Shown here in pieces: positions 7,284 to 15,847 of a DNA stretch of 64,000 nt. Numbering within the stretch: the first letter of the stretch is position 1; each line of letters begins with the position of its first letter. The translations under genes and the position numbers were made by a program. Source of the DNA: Nonomuraea coxensis DSM 45129 (GTDB taxonomy: Bacteria; Actinomycetota; Actinomycetes; Streptosporangiales; Streptosporangiaceae); assembly GCF_019397265.1 (NCBI RefSeq), contig NZ_CP068985.1, positions 2,894,501 through 2,958,500 of the forward strand. The letters run 5' to 3'. Below the pieces are notes generated by a model, which had not been told where the DNA came from, ran no database searches, and worked only from the letters and a program-made list of their open reading frames with translations.

Positions 7284-9569
7284 ATGTCCCGTCACGGTTT
7301 GATGCGATGGAAAGTCCCCTCTGCCCTGTTATCTGCGGCTCTCGCCCTGGTCCTGGCCGGGCCGTCGTACGCGGGGACGCCGGCGCCCGCCGCCGCCGCG
7401 GTCGCCGTCGTGGGCGTCCTCGACGGCCGCACCGAGACCTACCGCGAGACCCAGCCGGTCGCTCCTGGCGTCGAGCTGAGCACGGTCGAGCTGTACGGGC
7501 CCGACGGCGCCACCGGGGAGCCCGGCTGGCTGCAGACGTACCAGATGTCCGTCGACCTCAAGGCCGGCGTGCAGATCGGGCGGCTGTTCCCCGGCCAGGT
7601 CGCCGCGCGGCGGCCGCTGCTCGACATGGCGCGCGAAGCGGGCGCCATCGCGGCGGCGAACGCCGACTACTTCGACATCGCCGCCTCCGGCGCGCCTTGG
7701 GGCGTGGCCGTCCAGGACGGCGAGCTGCTGCAGTCGCCGCTGCCCAACACCAAGGCGACCCAGACGAACCAGACCGCGGTGATGTTCTCCGAGGACCAGG
7801 TCGGCGCCATCGGCGAGATCGTCTTCGAGGGCACCGTCAAGCTGCCCGGCGGGACCGTCCCGCTGGACGCGCTCAACAAGGCCGAGCTGCTCAAGGACCA
7901 GATCGGGATGTTCACCCCGGTCTGGGGCACGTACTGCCGCTGCCATCCGGTCAGGGGCGTCGCGCGGACCATCGAGGTGGTCGTGCGCGACGGCGTCGTG
8001 GCCGAGGTGGTGGACGTTCCCCGCGAGGGCGCGATCGCCGAAGGCGCGTTCGTGCTGGTGGGACGCGAGGCCGGCGCCGACGCGCTGTCCTCGCTGCGGG
8101 TCGGCGACCCGGTCTCCATGGACTATGCCCTGCGGGCCCCCGACGACATGAAGGTCAAGGCGGCCGTGAGCGGACGTCAGCTCATCGTCGCGGACGGCAA
8201 GCCGCTCGAACTCCCGCCGGAGAACAACACGCCGGAGCCCAGGACCGCCGTCGGATTCTCCGCCGACGGGACCAGGATGTGGCTGGTCGCGGTGGACGGC
8301 CGGCAGCCCGAGTTCTCCCGCGGTATCGGGCTGAACGAGCTGGCCAGGATGATGGCCGACCTGGGCGCCCACAGCGCGCTCAACCTCGACGGCGGCGGCT
8401 CGACGACGCTCGTCGTGCGCGAACCCGGTCAGAAGCAGGCCGACCTCGTCAACCGGCCGTCCGACGCGGCGGGCACCCGTCCCGTGCCGACCGGGCTGGC
8501 CATGTTCCTGCCCAAGGGCAGCGGCAAGGCCAAGGGCTTCTGGGTGAGCACGGCGACGGAACGTGACCGGTTCCCCGGGCCTGAGGCCGCCGCGTCGTGG
8601 CGTACCGAACGGGTCTTCCCCGGGCTGACCCGCCGGCTGGCGGCGGCCGCGTACGACGAGACGTACGGTCCCGCCGGCGTGCCGCGCGAGATCAAGCCGC
8701 AGTGGCGGGTCAAGGACAGCCGGATCGGCCAGGTCGACCGCGACGGCGTCTTCCGCGCGCTGTCGTCCGGCGAGACGACCGTGACGGCCAGGCACGGCAA
8801 GGCCGCCGGAGACATCGACCTCACCGTGCTGGGCCGGCTGGCCCGACTGGAGACCGGCACCCGCCGCGTCAACCTGCCGAACACGGGCGCCCAGGGAACC
8901 TTCGAGGTCAACGGCTCGGACTCCGCCGGGTACGCGGCCCCCATCGACCCCGCCGACGTCCACCTCACCTACGACAAGGCGGCGCTGGACGTGACCGCGA
9001 CCGGCACCGGCGCGTTCACCGTCACCGCGCGGGCCGCCGAGGGCGAGCACGTCGTCACGGTGTCCGCCGGCGGCGTGCGGACCGAGCTGGTCGTCGGCAT
9101 CGGGACGTCCCAGGACGTCGTGGACACCTTTGACGACACCTCGAACTGGAACTTCTGGAGCCTGCGCGCCACGGGCACCGCCTCCTCCACCCCTGACGGT
9201 CACGTCGGCAACGGGCTGAAGCTGGACTACGACTTCACCCAGAGCACCGAGACGCGCGGCGTCGGCATCTGGCCGTCCGCCAACCTCCTCCCGGTGGCCG
9301 GCCGGCCGACGGCGTTCAAGCTGTGGGTGAAGTCGGAAGGCCACGACCAGCGGACCCGCCTGGAGGTCGTCGACCGCAACGGCACCCTGCACACGATCGA
9401 ACCCGCCTTCATCACCGAACCCGGGTGGCAGCAGATCATGTACGACCTGCCGGACACCATGGCGTACCCGGTGAGCCTGCGCCGCATCTTCTTCAACGAG
9501 ATCAACCCTGACGCCCGCTACACCGGAACCCTGATCCTGGACGAACTGACCGCCGTAGCCGCCGGCTGA
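7284..9569 (+). CDS. Secreted phosphodiester glycosidase (NAGPA domain) with Ig-like and beta-sandwich modules
   Basis: 761 residues from ATG 7284, set by GGAGG six bases upstream; the ATG at 7278 sits too close to it. A signal peptide ends near GPSYA. The NAGPA-type domain (PF09992) spans roughly residues 60-420 and ends in the hallmark ALNLDGGGSTTLVV. This family includes the human uncovering enzyme that cleaves GlcNAc-1-phosphodiesters. A Big_2-like Ig segment follows (WRVKDSRIGQVDRDGVFRAL), then a C-terminal carbohydrate-binding-like sandwich (FDDTSNWNFWS). It is the last gene of the operon. It probably works outside the cell on wall-polymer or glycolipid phosphodiesters, making the product the ABC system imports. 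Confidence 0.85.
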   Translation: MSRHGLMRWKVPSALLSAALALVLAGPSYAGTPAPAAAAVAVVGVLDGRTETYRETQPVAPGVELSTVELYGPDGATGEPGWLQTYQMSVDLKAGVQIGRLFPGQVAARRPLLDMAREAGAIAAANADYFDIAASGAPWGVAVQDGELLQSPLPNTKATQTNQTAVMFSEDQVGAIGEIVFEGTVKLPGGTVPLDALNKAELLKDQIGMFTPVWGTYCRCHPVRGVARTIEVVVRDGVVAEVVDVPREGAIAEGAFVLVGREAGADALSSLRVGDPVSMDYALRAPDDMKVKAAVSGRQLIVADGKPLELPPENNTPEPRTAVGFSADGTRMWLVAVDGRQPEFSRGIGLNELARMMADLGAHSALNLDGGGSTTLVVREPGQKQADLVNRPSDAAGTRPVPTGLAMFLPKGSGKAKGFWVSTATERDRFPGPEAAASWRTERVFPGLTRRLAAAAYDETYGPAGVPREIKPQWRVKDSRIGQVDRDGVFRALSSGETTVTARHGKAAGDIDLTVLGRLARLETGTRRVNLPNTGAQGTFEVNGSDSAGYAAPIDPADVHLTYDKAALDVTATGTGAFTVTARAAEGEHVVTVSAGGVRTELVVGIGTSQDVVDTFDDTSNWNFWSLRATGTASSTPDGHVGNGLKLDYDFTQSTETRGVGIWPSANLLPVAGRPTAFKLWVKSEGHDQRTRLEVVDRNGTLHTIEPAFITEPGWQQIMYDLPDTMAYPVSLRRIFFNEINPDARYTGTLILDELTAVAAG

Positions 9570-10022
9570 CCGTCCGGACGCGGCACGGACCCCATTGATC
9601 AGCGGCCCTGCGAAGGTCTTCATCACCATGATGCGCCGTTCGCACACTTCTCGACGCGGCTATGCGTCGCGACAGGGCCTTGCCCCTCACGCCAGCCGGA
9701 TGCGGATGAGCAACCGCCGAGCAGTCGTGGGTAGGCGATGGGCGCGCTCTTGACAGGGATGCCTTGTAGTCACCTCGGAAGCTGTGCAATGCCTGCTTGA
9801 CGTGCATGGACGCAGTTTCCGGGGTTCGTGGCAGACGTGGACAGCCTGCAGCCCTGATTCGGCGGCCTCACGTGTCAAAGGCAGCGTTGAGGTGGCCGCA
9901 TCGACGTCACCATCTGCCGGGTCTTCGTTCGAGTTCTTTCAGCTGGTTCACGCCGAAATCTCACGACGACGACCATGCGGTCATGGAGCGGCCGGGTCGG
10001 ATTGCCGTGGTCGCGTCGGCCC
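9570..10022. other. Intergenic stretch without a supported gene
   Basis: About 450 bases between the glycosidase stop and the MarR terminator. Short frames exist on both strands, but none has a recognisable motif, a good ribosome site or the expected third-position G/C bias. No tRNA, repeat or promoter stands out. Confidence 0.5.
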
Positions 10023-10044
10023 GGGCGGGGGCGGACCCCCGCCC
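10023..10044 (-). terminator. GC hairpin after the MarR gene
   Basis: GGGCGGGGG (10023-10031), loop CGGA and CCCCCGCCC (10036-10044) form a perfect 9-bp stem 24 bases past the MarR stop. There is no strong U-run, as is common in actinomycetes. Confidence 0.6.
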
Positions 10045-10067
10045 GTCGGCGAACTCGGTTCCGCTCG

Positions 10068-10520
10068 TCAGTCGCCGGCGTCCGACGCCTGGTCGCCGCT
10101 GAGAGTCCGCAAGATGTCGACCAGTGTCGACATCTGCTCGAAGGTGAGTGGCCTGAACAGCTCTTCCGCCGCTAGTTCGTAGCCGGCCGTCCAGTCCTGA
10201 GCCAGTGCGGCCCCTTGCTCCGTCACATGAAGGAGTACGGACCGGCGGTCGTCCGCGCTGGTCTGGCGTTCGAGCAGTCCGTCGCGGACGAGCGCGTCGA
10301 CCAGGGTGGAGGCGGTCCCCTGGGCGATGCCGACCGCGAGAGCGAGTTCGGTGAGACGAACAGGCTGCGAACGCGCCACCTCCACCACCAGGCGGGATCT
10401 CGGCGTCGACACCCCGTGCTCGCCCAGCCGCTCGTTGAAGTGACGTACGAGAACCTTCGCCGTACGACTGAACTCGTCGGCGACCTGTGCTGCGGTCACG
10501 CTCTTCCTCGCGTGTGGCAT
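10068..10520 (-). CDS. MarR-family transcriptional regulator
   Basis: 150 residues. The helix-turn-helix reads LTELALAVGIAQGTASTLVDALVRDGLLERQ and the wing is TSADDRRSVLLHVTEQG, with the signature DxRS. The flanking helices that form the dimer are present and the length is normal. It is transcribed away from the epimerase gene at 10698. The 178-bp gap holds a 33-bp near-perfect palindrome that is its likely operator. Confidence 0.92.
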   Translation of the reverse strand: MPHARKSVTAAQVADEFSRTAKVLVRHFNERLGEHGVSTPRSRLVVEVARSQPVRLTELALAVGIAQGTASTLVDALVRDGLLERQTSADDRRSVLLHVTEQGAALAQDWTAGYELAAEELFRPLTFEQMSTLVDILRTLSGDQASDAGD

Positions 10521-10577
10521 CGCCCACCTACCTCCTGCTTGACGTACCCATCGTACGGGGAGTTACATAGACGTAGA

Positions 10578-10610
10578 TGCATTGACGTCAAATTATTTGA
10601 TGGCAATGCA
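10578..10610. promoter_or_regulatory. 33-bp palindrome, likely MarR operator
   Basis: The arms are TGCATTGACGTCAAAT (10578-10593) and ATTTGATGGCAATGCA (10595-10610) around a single central T. They match at 14 of 16 positions. The site lies between the divergent MarR and epimerase genes, about 58 and 88 bases from their starts, so it could control both. Confidence 0.7.
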
Positions 10611-10697
10611 CCTGGGGGGGCGGCCGGGGTCGCGTGCCGAGCGGCCCCGAACCAGGAGCCCGCGAAGAGTGCGTGCCCAACCACAAGGAGTGGAAGT

Positions 10698-11684
10698 ATG
10701 AAGATCTTCGTCACCGGCGGCAGCGGTTTCGTCGGCAGCGCTCTCGTCCATCGCCTCCTCGCCGAAGGACATGAGGTCATGGCACTCGCCAGATCGGGTT
10801 CGAGCGTCCAGCGCGTACGTGCGGCCGGAGCCGAGCCCGTTCCCGGCGATCTCGCCGACCTCCGCCAGGCCGGCTCCCCAGCGCCGAGGTGGATCGCCAA
10901 GCTGCAAGAGGCCGACGCGGTCGTGCACGTCGCGGCTCACATGGAGTTCTGGGGGCCCGACTCGCTCTTCGAACGGGCCAATCACATGCCGACGGTCGCC
11001 CTGCACGCCGCGAGCGTCGCGGCCGGGGTGCGACGCTTCGTGCTCGTCAGCGCCGCATCCGTCTCCACGGGCAGCCAACGTCGTCCTGTCATCGACGAGT
11101 CGACCCCTGAAGGCCGGCCGAACATCGCCTACAGCCGTGTCAAGCTGGCCACCGAGCGCGCACTCCTGGAAGCCCGCAGCGGGAACACCGAGCTGGTGGT
11201 GCTCCGCCCGCCGTTCATCTGGGGCCGGGGAATGACGACGATCAGCGAAATGGCCGAGGTCGCCGAGGCCGGACGGTTCGCCTGGATCGACAACGGCACG
11301 CACATCGTCGACTTCGTGCACGTCGGCAACCTGGTCGGCGCCGTGCTCCTCGCGCTCACCCGGGGCCGCCACAAGGGGGTCTACTACGTAACGGACGGCA
11401 CGCCGATGCCCATTCGCGACTTCCTCACTCCCTTGCTGGCGACCCGCGGCGTGGATCTGTCCAAGAGCCGCAGCGTCCCTCTGGCGATCGCGGCGCCCAT
11501 GGCGGCGATGATGGACCGCACGGCACGCCTGCTTCGCCGGAAGTCGGCGCCCCCGCTGACGAACTGGCTCGTGAGCTTCACCGGCCGGGACCGTTCCTAC
11601 GACATCACCGCCGCGCGGACGGAGCTGGGCTACTCGCCCGACGTGACCCTGGAGAAGGGCCTGGCGGAGATGAGCTTCTCCTGA
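10698..11684 (+). CDS. NAD-dependent epimerase/dehydratase family protein
   Basis: 328 residues from ATG 10698 (AAGGAGTGG upstream). The N-terminal Rossmann motif is TGGSGFVGSALV. The catalytic pair appears as the serine in VSAASVS and YSRVKLATE (YxxxK). It belongs to the extended short-chain dehydrogenases, close to 3-beta-HSD/dihydroflavonol-reductase-like members (PPFIWGRG, DFVHVGNLV). The substrate is unknown. Its divergent MarR neighbour suggests induction by a small aromatic or xenobiotic ligand. Confidence 0.87.
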   Translation: MKIFVTGGSGFVGSALVHRLLAEGHEVMALARSGSSVQRVRAAGAEPVPGDLADLRQAGSPAPRWIAKLQEADAVVHVAAHMEFWGPDSLFERANHMPTVALHAASVAAGVRRFVLVSAASVSTGSQRRPVIDESTPEGRPNIAYSRVKLATERALLEARSGNTELVVLRPPFIWGRGMTTISEMAEVAEAGRFAWIDNGTHIVDFVHVGNLVGAVLLALTRGRHKGVYYVTDGTPMPIRDFLTPLLATRGVDLSKSRSVPLAIAAPMAAMMDRTARLLRRKSAPPLTNWLVSFTGRDRSYDITAARTELGYSPDVTLEKGLAEMSFS

Positions 11685-11702
11685 GCCGGGCGACGGCGTG
11701 AT

Positions 11703-11975
11703 GACGCCCGGGTCCGGCGCACCGGCGGCGACGTGGTACGCGGTCGTCAGGCCGATGACGTCGAGGATCTGGAAGGGACCGAACGGCGAGCGTGAGGCGA
11801 TGCGCCAGGCGACATCGACGGTCACCGGGGTGGCGACGCCGCCCACCCGGAGCTTGCCCGCCGCGAACAGGAGCGGCACCAGGAGAGAGTTCAGGATGTA
11901 ACCCGCCTGCCAGATCAGGTTGGCGCGGTGGATGGCCAGGAAGCGGTCCGGCCGGCGGGTGGAGTCCTTGAGGTC
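11703..11975 (-). pseudogene. 3-hydroxyacyl-CoA dehydrogenase remnant with internal deletion
   Basis: On the minus strand the frame reads RRPDRFLAIHRANLIW directly followed by AGYILNSLLVPLLFAAGKL and then ASRSPFGPFQILDVIGLTTAY. These are separate conserved blocks of 3-hydroxybutyryl-CoA dehydrogenases. Roughly 40-50 residues that normally lie between HxANxIW and GYILNSLL are missing. The N-terminal NAD-binding start is also missing, replaced by IS30-like sequence. Confidence 0.7.
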
Positions 11976-11976
11976 G

Positions 11977-12136
11977 CTGGGAGGCTCGACCAGTGTGCCG
12001 ATTGCCGAGCCCTGTGCACCTCCGATGATGTTCCAGGTCGCCCTCCCAGTGGCCGACGGTGTTACGTTCGTTGACCTCCAGCGGCTGCTCCGTGAGCAGC
12101 TTCATGTTCTTGATCTTGCCAGGGTTCGGAACGCCG
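11977..12136 (-). pseudogene. IS30-family transposase fragment
   Basis: The minus strand reads GVPNPGKIKNMKLL, then EVNERNTVGHWEGDLE, the well-conserved IS30 stretch (VGHWEGDL). After a frame change it reads SAIGTLVE, the next conserved IS30 block. Both ends of the gene are lost and the fragment abuts the dehydrogenase remnant. Confidence 0.75.
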
Positions 12137-12596
12137 CGGCGTTGCCGTCTGCGCCGCACGCGGCCAGTGCGGGGACTGTACGAAGAACGGCTCTGGCCCG
12201 TAATCGGTGGTGGCGTTAAGTGATCATGTGCAGATGGGTAGATCAGCAGCTCGGACGGTGGTGATCCAGGCGGTGGCCTTGGCGCCGTTGCCTTCGGCCG
12301 GGGTGAGGAGCTTGGGCCACGGTCAACCCAGCCCGGCCCGCCGGCGTCCGCGAACAGACCACCCGCGAGCGCTGGCAGCAGATCCACGACCTACGCAGAT
12401 CGCGTCGCGGGCCAGGACCTGGTCGAACTCGATCCCGACGCCGTGAACGCCGCCCTCACCCTTCCCCACCACAACGGCCGGCGCAGCCTGCTGGCAAACG
12501 CACAGCCCGGGAGACGACGTGACTCACGCGTGGCTCACCGTGACCCACGATCAGATGACGCGACTACAGTTCCGCGTAAAGCCGCAGGTCGGCGTG
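12137..12596. other. Degenerate intergenic DNA
   Basis: About 460 bases between the IS30 fragment and the first tRNA 3' half. I see no intact gene. Given the remnants on both sides it is probably the residue of old insertions. Confidence 0.45.
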
Positions 12597-12639
12597 GTAG
12601 GGCGGGTGGGACTTGAACCCACGACCCATGGATTATGAG
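12597..12639 (-). repeat. tRNA(CAU) 3'-half fragment, attachment-site scar copy 1
   Basis: Read on the minus strand this is the anticodon loop CTCATAA, the variable region, the T-arm GTGGGTTCAAGTCCCAC and the 3' acceptor strand CCGCCCTA. The D-arm and 5' acceptor are absent: the 5' side is an amidase fragment instead. An almost identical copy (one mismatch in 43) lies at 15764-15806. Integrase-driven elements use tRNA 3' ends as attB, so this is best read as an att core. Confidence 0.75.
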
Positions 12640-12798
12640 CCCGTGACCCTGCCGTTCGGGATCACGGGCGGCGGTCTGCCGGTCGGCGTGCAGCTCGTCT
12701 CCCGCTGGTACGACGAAGCGACCGTTTTACGCCTGGGTCGTGCCCTTGAGCAGGTCAGCCCCGTGCACGGTCGCGGCCCTGACCTCACTTGGCCGTGA
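12640..12798 (+). pseudogene. Amidase C-terminal fragment
   Basis: The frame gives PVTLPFGITGGGLPVGVQLV, then DEATVLRLGRALEQV and a stop. This is the C-terminal end of the amidase-signature family (GLPVGVQLVxxxxDEATLL). The rest of the gene is missing; homology begins exactly at the end of the tRNA-like repeat, so it was probably cut by integration there. Confidence 0.7.
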
Positions 12799-13075
12799 GG
12801 ATACGACGTGTTGGTCTCACCACGCCCGACGAACTCGATCCAGAGGCTTCACGCCGTGCCGGAAACCGTGCGCAGGGTGGTGATGTCCTGGCAGCGGACG
12901 GCGGTGACGTCGGCGCCGAGCCGGAAGCGGTTCAGGGCGGCGGACGTCCGCGTCGGCGAACTGGAGCGCGCGGCCGCCGCGCTGCCGGCAGCTCAGGAAC
13001 CTGCGCCTCCCCTGACCTCCGTCCGCCGCACATCATGACCGGGAGGCCGGCACGGCCCGGGAAGCTCGCGCCGGG
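12799..13075. other. Short stretch with no supported gene
   Basis: 277 bases downstream of the P450. A minus-strand frame ends in the tail VRCQDITTLRTVSGTA and may be the end of a lost gene. I do not recognise it. Confidence 0.4.
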
Positions 13076-14317
13076 TCAGGGGGCGAGCCTGACGGGCAGG
13101 GCGCGGTACCCGTTGGAGACGAAGGACTCCAGAGGGAGCAACTCGCCAGGTTCGGCGGCCAGGGTCAGATCCGGGTAACGCTCGAAGAGCGCGGGGAGCG
13201 CGATCGCGGCCTCCAGCCTGGCCAGCGGCGCGCCCAGGCAATGATGCACGCCGTGACCGAATGCCAGGTGGTCCTTGACCGAGCGGGCGACGTCGAACCG
13301 GTCGGCGTCCGGCCCGTGGACGAGCGGGTCACGTCCGGCGGCCCCGTAGCAGGCGAGGATGGCATCGCCCGCGCGCAGCGTGACGCCGTCGCCGATGCCG
13401 ATGTCCTCGACGGCGAAACGCAGCGGCAGGTTCGGCACCGGCGGCTGGTGGCGGAGCGTCTCCTCGATCACGTCCTCCCAGGTGACGTCCCCGGCGTGGA
13501 CCCGGCCGAGTTGGCCGGGGTGGGTGAGCAGCGCGACGATCGCGTTGCCGAGCAGGTTGACGGTGGTTTCGTGGCCCGCGCTCACGAACAACGCCAGCGT
13601 GTCGACCAGCTCGTCCTCCGACAGCGGCGGCGCCTCGTCGTCGCGGGCGGCGATCAGGGCCGAGGAGAGGTCGTCGCCGGGGCGCTCGCGCTTTTCCGCG
13701 ACCAGTTCCCGGAGGATCCGCTGCAGGCGCGGGAAGGCGGCGGCGGTCTCTTCGGGTGACTTGCCGATGTTGAACAAGGCGTCCACGCAACGGGACACTT
13801 CCTCACGGGTGCCCTTGTCGCTGATGCCGAACAGCTCGCAGATCACTCTGATCGGTAGCTGGTAGGCGTAGCGCTCACGCAGATCCACAGGCCTGCCCGG
13901 AGGGAGGCCGGCCAGCTCGTTCAGCAGGTCTGCGGTGATGACCTCGATGCGCGGACGCAGGTCTGCGATGCGTCGTACGGTGAAGGCGCCGGCGATCAGC
14001 CCGCGCAGCCGGCGGTGGTCGGGACCGTAGGCGGTGAGCATGTTGCGCACGGCGACCCATGCGAACAGTGGCCAGTCCGGCGGTATCTCACCGTTGATCC
14101 ACGCCGGCCAGTGCCGGTAGGCGTCCTTGGACACCCGCGGATCGACGAGCAGGCGCCTGAGCAGCCTCTGGTCGCTCACCGCCCAAGCCTGCACCCCGCC
14201 GGGCATCTCCACGAGGGCGACCGGGCCGATGGCGCGGATGAGCGCGGCCTCGCCGAGGACGTCGCGGCCACGGGGATCAATGACGAAGGGGGCGACGTCG
14301 GCATGGCTGTCCATCAT
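13076..14317 (-). CDS. Cytochrome P450 (bacterial class I)
   Basis: 413 residues, full length. The I-helix motif is SAGHETT, the K-helix EETLR (ExxR) and the heme loop FGHGVHHCLGAPLAR with the thiolate cysteine. The AYGPDHRRLR block is also normal. No ferredoxin gene is next to it. The SDR gene lies 43 bases upstream on the same strand, so the two are probably one operon. They sit between two tRNA 3'-half repeats, which suggests they arrived together. The substrate is unknown. Confidence 0.92.
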   Translation of the reverse strand: MMDSHADVAPFVIDPRGRDVLGEAALIRAIGPVALVEMPGGVQAWAVSDQRLLRRLLVDPRVSKDAYRHWPAWINGEIPPDWPLFAWVAVRNMLTAYGPDHRRLRGLIAGAFTVRRIADLRPRIEVITADLLNELAGLPPGRPVDLRERYAYQLPIRVICELFGISDKGTREEVSRCVDALFNIGKSPEETAAAFPRLQRILRELVAEKRERPGDDLSSALIAARDDEAPPLSEDELVDTLALFVSAGHETTVNLLGNAIVALLTHPGQLGRVHAGDVTWEDVIEETLRHQPPVPNLPLRFAVEDIGIGDGVTLRAGDAILACYGAAGRDPLVHGPDADRFDVARSVKDHLAFGHGVHHCLGAPLARLEAAIALPALFERYPDLTLAAEPGELLPLESFVSNGYRALPVRLAP

Positions 14318-14360
14318 CTACTCCAGAGTCACGGTCGGTTATGCGCAGTGTCGATGACGC

Positions 14361-15161
14361 TCAGGCCATGCCGCCGTTGGCGAAGATGACCTGGCCGTTG
14401 ATCCAGCGGGCGGGGCCGGCCAGGAAGGCCACGATCTCGGCGGCGTCTTCGGGCTCCCCGAGACGTTCGAGCGGGTTGGCGCGGGCGAGGCCGGCGATGA
14501 GTTCTTCGCTCTTGCCGTCGAGAAAGAGCGGTGTCGCGGTCGGCCCTGGGGCGACGACGTTGACGGTGATGTCCTTTCCCCGCAGCTCACGGGCCAGGAT
14601 CAGAGTCATGCCCTCCACCGCGGCCTTGCTGGCGGCGTACGCGCCGTAGGTGGGCAATTGGGTACGCGTGATGCTGGTCGAGAAGTTGATCAGCGCGCCG
14701 CCACTGCGCAGCCGGTTGGCCGAGAGCTGGGAGACGACGAACGTGCCACGGATGTTGGTGCGATGCATACGGTCGAGGTCGGCCAGGCTGAAGGTGGCGA
14801 TCGGGGCCAGCACCATGATGCCCGCGGTGTTCACCACGACGTCGATCCCGCCGAACGCGGCCTGCGTCGCATCGAACGCAGCGGCCATGTCGGTCTCGTC
14901 CGCCACGTCCCCGCCCACGGCGATGGCTTGCCCGCCCGCGTGCTGCACCTCGGCGACGATCGACTTGGCCCTGCCCTCGTTCCCGGCGTAGTGCACCGCG
15001 ACGGCGAGGCCCTCGGCGGCGAGCCGCTCGACGACGGCGCGGCCGATGCCACCCGAGCCGCCGGTGACCAGAGCGACCCTGCGTGTGGTGTCGGGGTTCG
15101 TGTACTGGAAGGCCGGGTTTAGCGCCGGAGGGTGCTCAGCGGAGCCATCAACGAGTACCAC
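14361..15161 (-). CDS. Short-chain dehydrogenase/reductase (SDR)
   Basis: 266 residues from the GTG at 15161. The NAD(P) motif is TGGSGGIGRAV, then NTAG, the catalytic serine in FSTSITR and YAASK (YxxxK). The end INGQVIFANGGMA is typical of 3-oxoacyl-ACP-reductase-like SDRs. The HYAGN segment after beta-2 suggests NADPH. The first 28 residues precede the Rossmann fold and may not all be translated, although no better start is visible. It is the first gene of the SDR-P450 pair. Confidence 0.9.
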   Translation of the reverse strand: MVLVDGSAEHPPALNPAFQYTNPDTTRRVALVTGGSGGIGRAVVERLAAEGLAVAVHYAGNEGRAKSIVAEVQHAGGQAIAVGGDVADETDMAAAFDATQAAFGGIDVVVNTAGIMVLAPIATFSLADLDRMHRTNIRGTFVVSQLSANRLRSGGALINFSTSITRTQLPTYGAYAASKAAVEGMTLILARELRGKDITVNVVAPGPTATPLFLDGKSEELIAGLARANPLERLGEPEDAAEIVAFLAGPARWINGQVIFANGGMA

Positions 15162-15352
15162 CGAGCCGCCTAGCTGTTCCGAAGAAACACCAGCTCAGAC
15201 CACATGCACGAGTTTTGAAGCGGTATAGGCCCGCGCCGCCGCAGAATCCACCGCCGCCCTCGTCAACACCGCAGCCACAGGCGCCCAGACCGCCCGGCTG
15301 ATCACCCTGCCGACCCACCCCTGAGGTAGCACCACCTGAACCATCGAACCTA

Positions 15353-15385
15353 GGCAGGCCCGCCGATCTTTTGGGTGGGCCTGTC
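15353..15385 (+). terminator. Hairpin with T-rich tail
   Basis: GGCAGGCCCGCC (15353-15364) pairs, with two G-U wobbles, with GGTGGGCCTGTC across a TTTT-containing loop. A T-rich run follows. It probably terminated a plus-strand gene of which only the tail ending in LITLPTHP (stop near 15324) remains. Confidence 0.55.
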
Positions 15386-15388
15386 TCT

Positions 15389-15663
15389 TTGTCTTCACAG
15401 GTTGTCGCACAGGTAGTGCAGCCGATCGATCTTCAGGCTGCTTGGAACGGGCCGAGAAGAGCGCTGCGAGGAGCAGCGGATCTTTTATCTGCTGGTCACG
15501 AGCGGTGTGATGGCAAGACGAGCCGACTTGGACAGGGCTTGACCGTCCATCAAAGTGCTGCTGATCAGCGACGCCGTACAGGCCTTCTGGCTTGATCTTC
15601 CGTTGGTCGTCATGAGGTCTGAGCTGACGATGGCGTTCTAAATGATCTACCGCGCTACACGGC
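15389..15663. other. Region without a recognisable gene
   Basis: Short frames on both strands lack motifs and ribosome sites. The base composition is less G/C-rich than the neighbouring genes, as expected for the residue of mobile DNA. Confidence 0.4.
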
Positions 15664-15664
15664 C

Positions 15665-15693
15665 CGTACACAAGAGCAACCACCGAGCAACCA
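15665..15693 (-). repeat. Integrase arm-type repeat, copy 1
   Basis: A tandem of GAGCAACC(A) units (GAGCAACCACCGAGCAACCA, 15674-15693) preceded by CGTACAC. The same 29-base arrangement recurs at 15917-15945. In minus orientation it reads as two GGTTGCTC units, the sort of repeat found beside attP sites. Confidence 0.5.
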
Positions 15694-15763
15694 GCCATGA
15701 TCAACAACGTGATCCGAGGCCGGCGAGAACCGAGAAAGCCCAGGTCGAACGCGGTATTAGTGA

Positions 15764-15806
15764 GTAGGGCGGGTGGGACTTGAACCCACGACCCACGGAT
15801 TATGAG
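15764..15806 (-). repeat. tRNA(CAU) 3'-half fragment, attachment-site scar copy 2
   Basis: Same structure as the copy at 12597-12639, with a single base difference. The T-arm, variable loop and anticodon loop CTCATAA are intact, but there is no 5' half: the bases above 15806 do not fold as a D-arm. It is flanked on the high-coordinate side by direct repeats of TGTATCGC and GAGCAACC, as expected for the integrase side of an integrated element. Confidence 0.75.
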
Positions 15807-15847
15807 TCGGTTCCTTTGATGTCGCCCAGCGCCGCGGAGTGTTGTTT

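Noticed and set aside
13076-15161. P450 and SDR as part of a larger biosynthetic cluster
   Set aside because: Only these two intact genes lie between the two tRNA scars; no synthase, transporter or regulator accompanies them.
15764-15806. Complete tRNA gene
   Set aside because: Only the anticodon loop to 3' end is present. The adjacent bases cannot form the D-arm or the 5' acceptor strand, at either copy.
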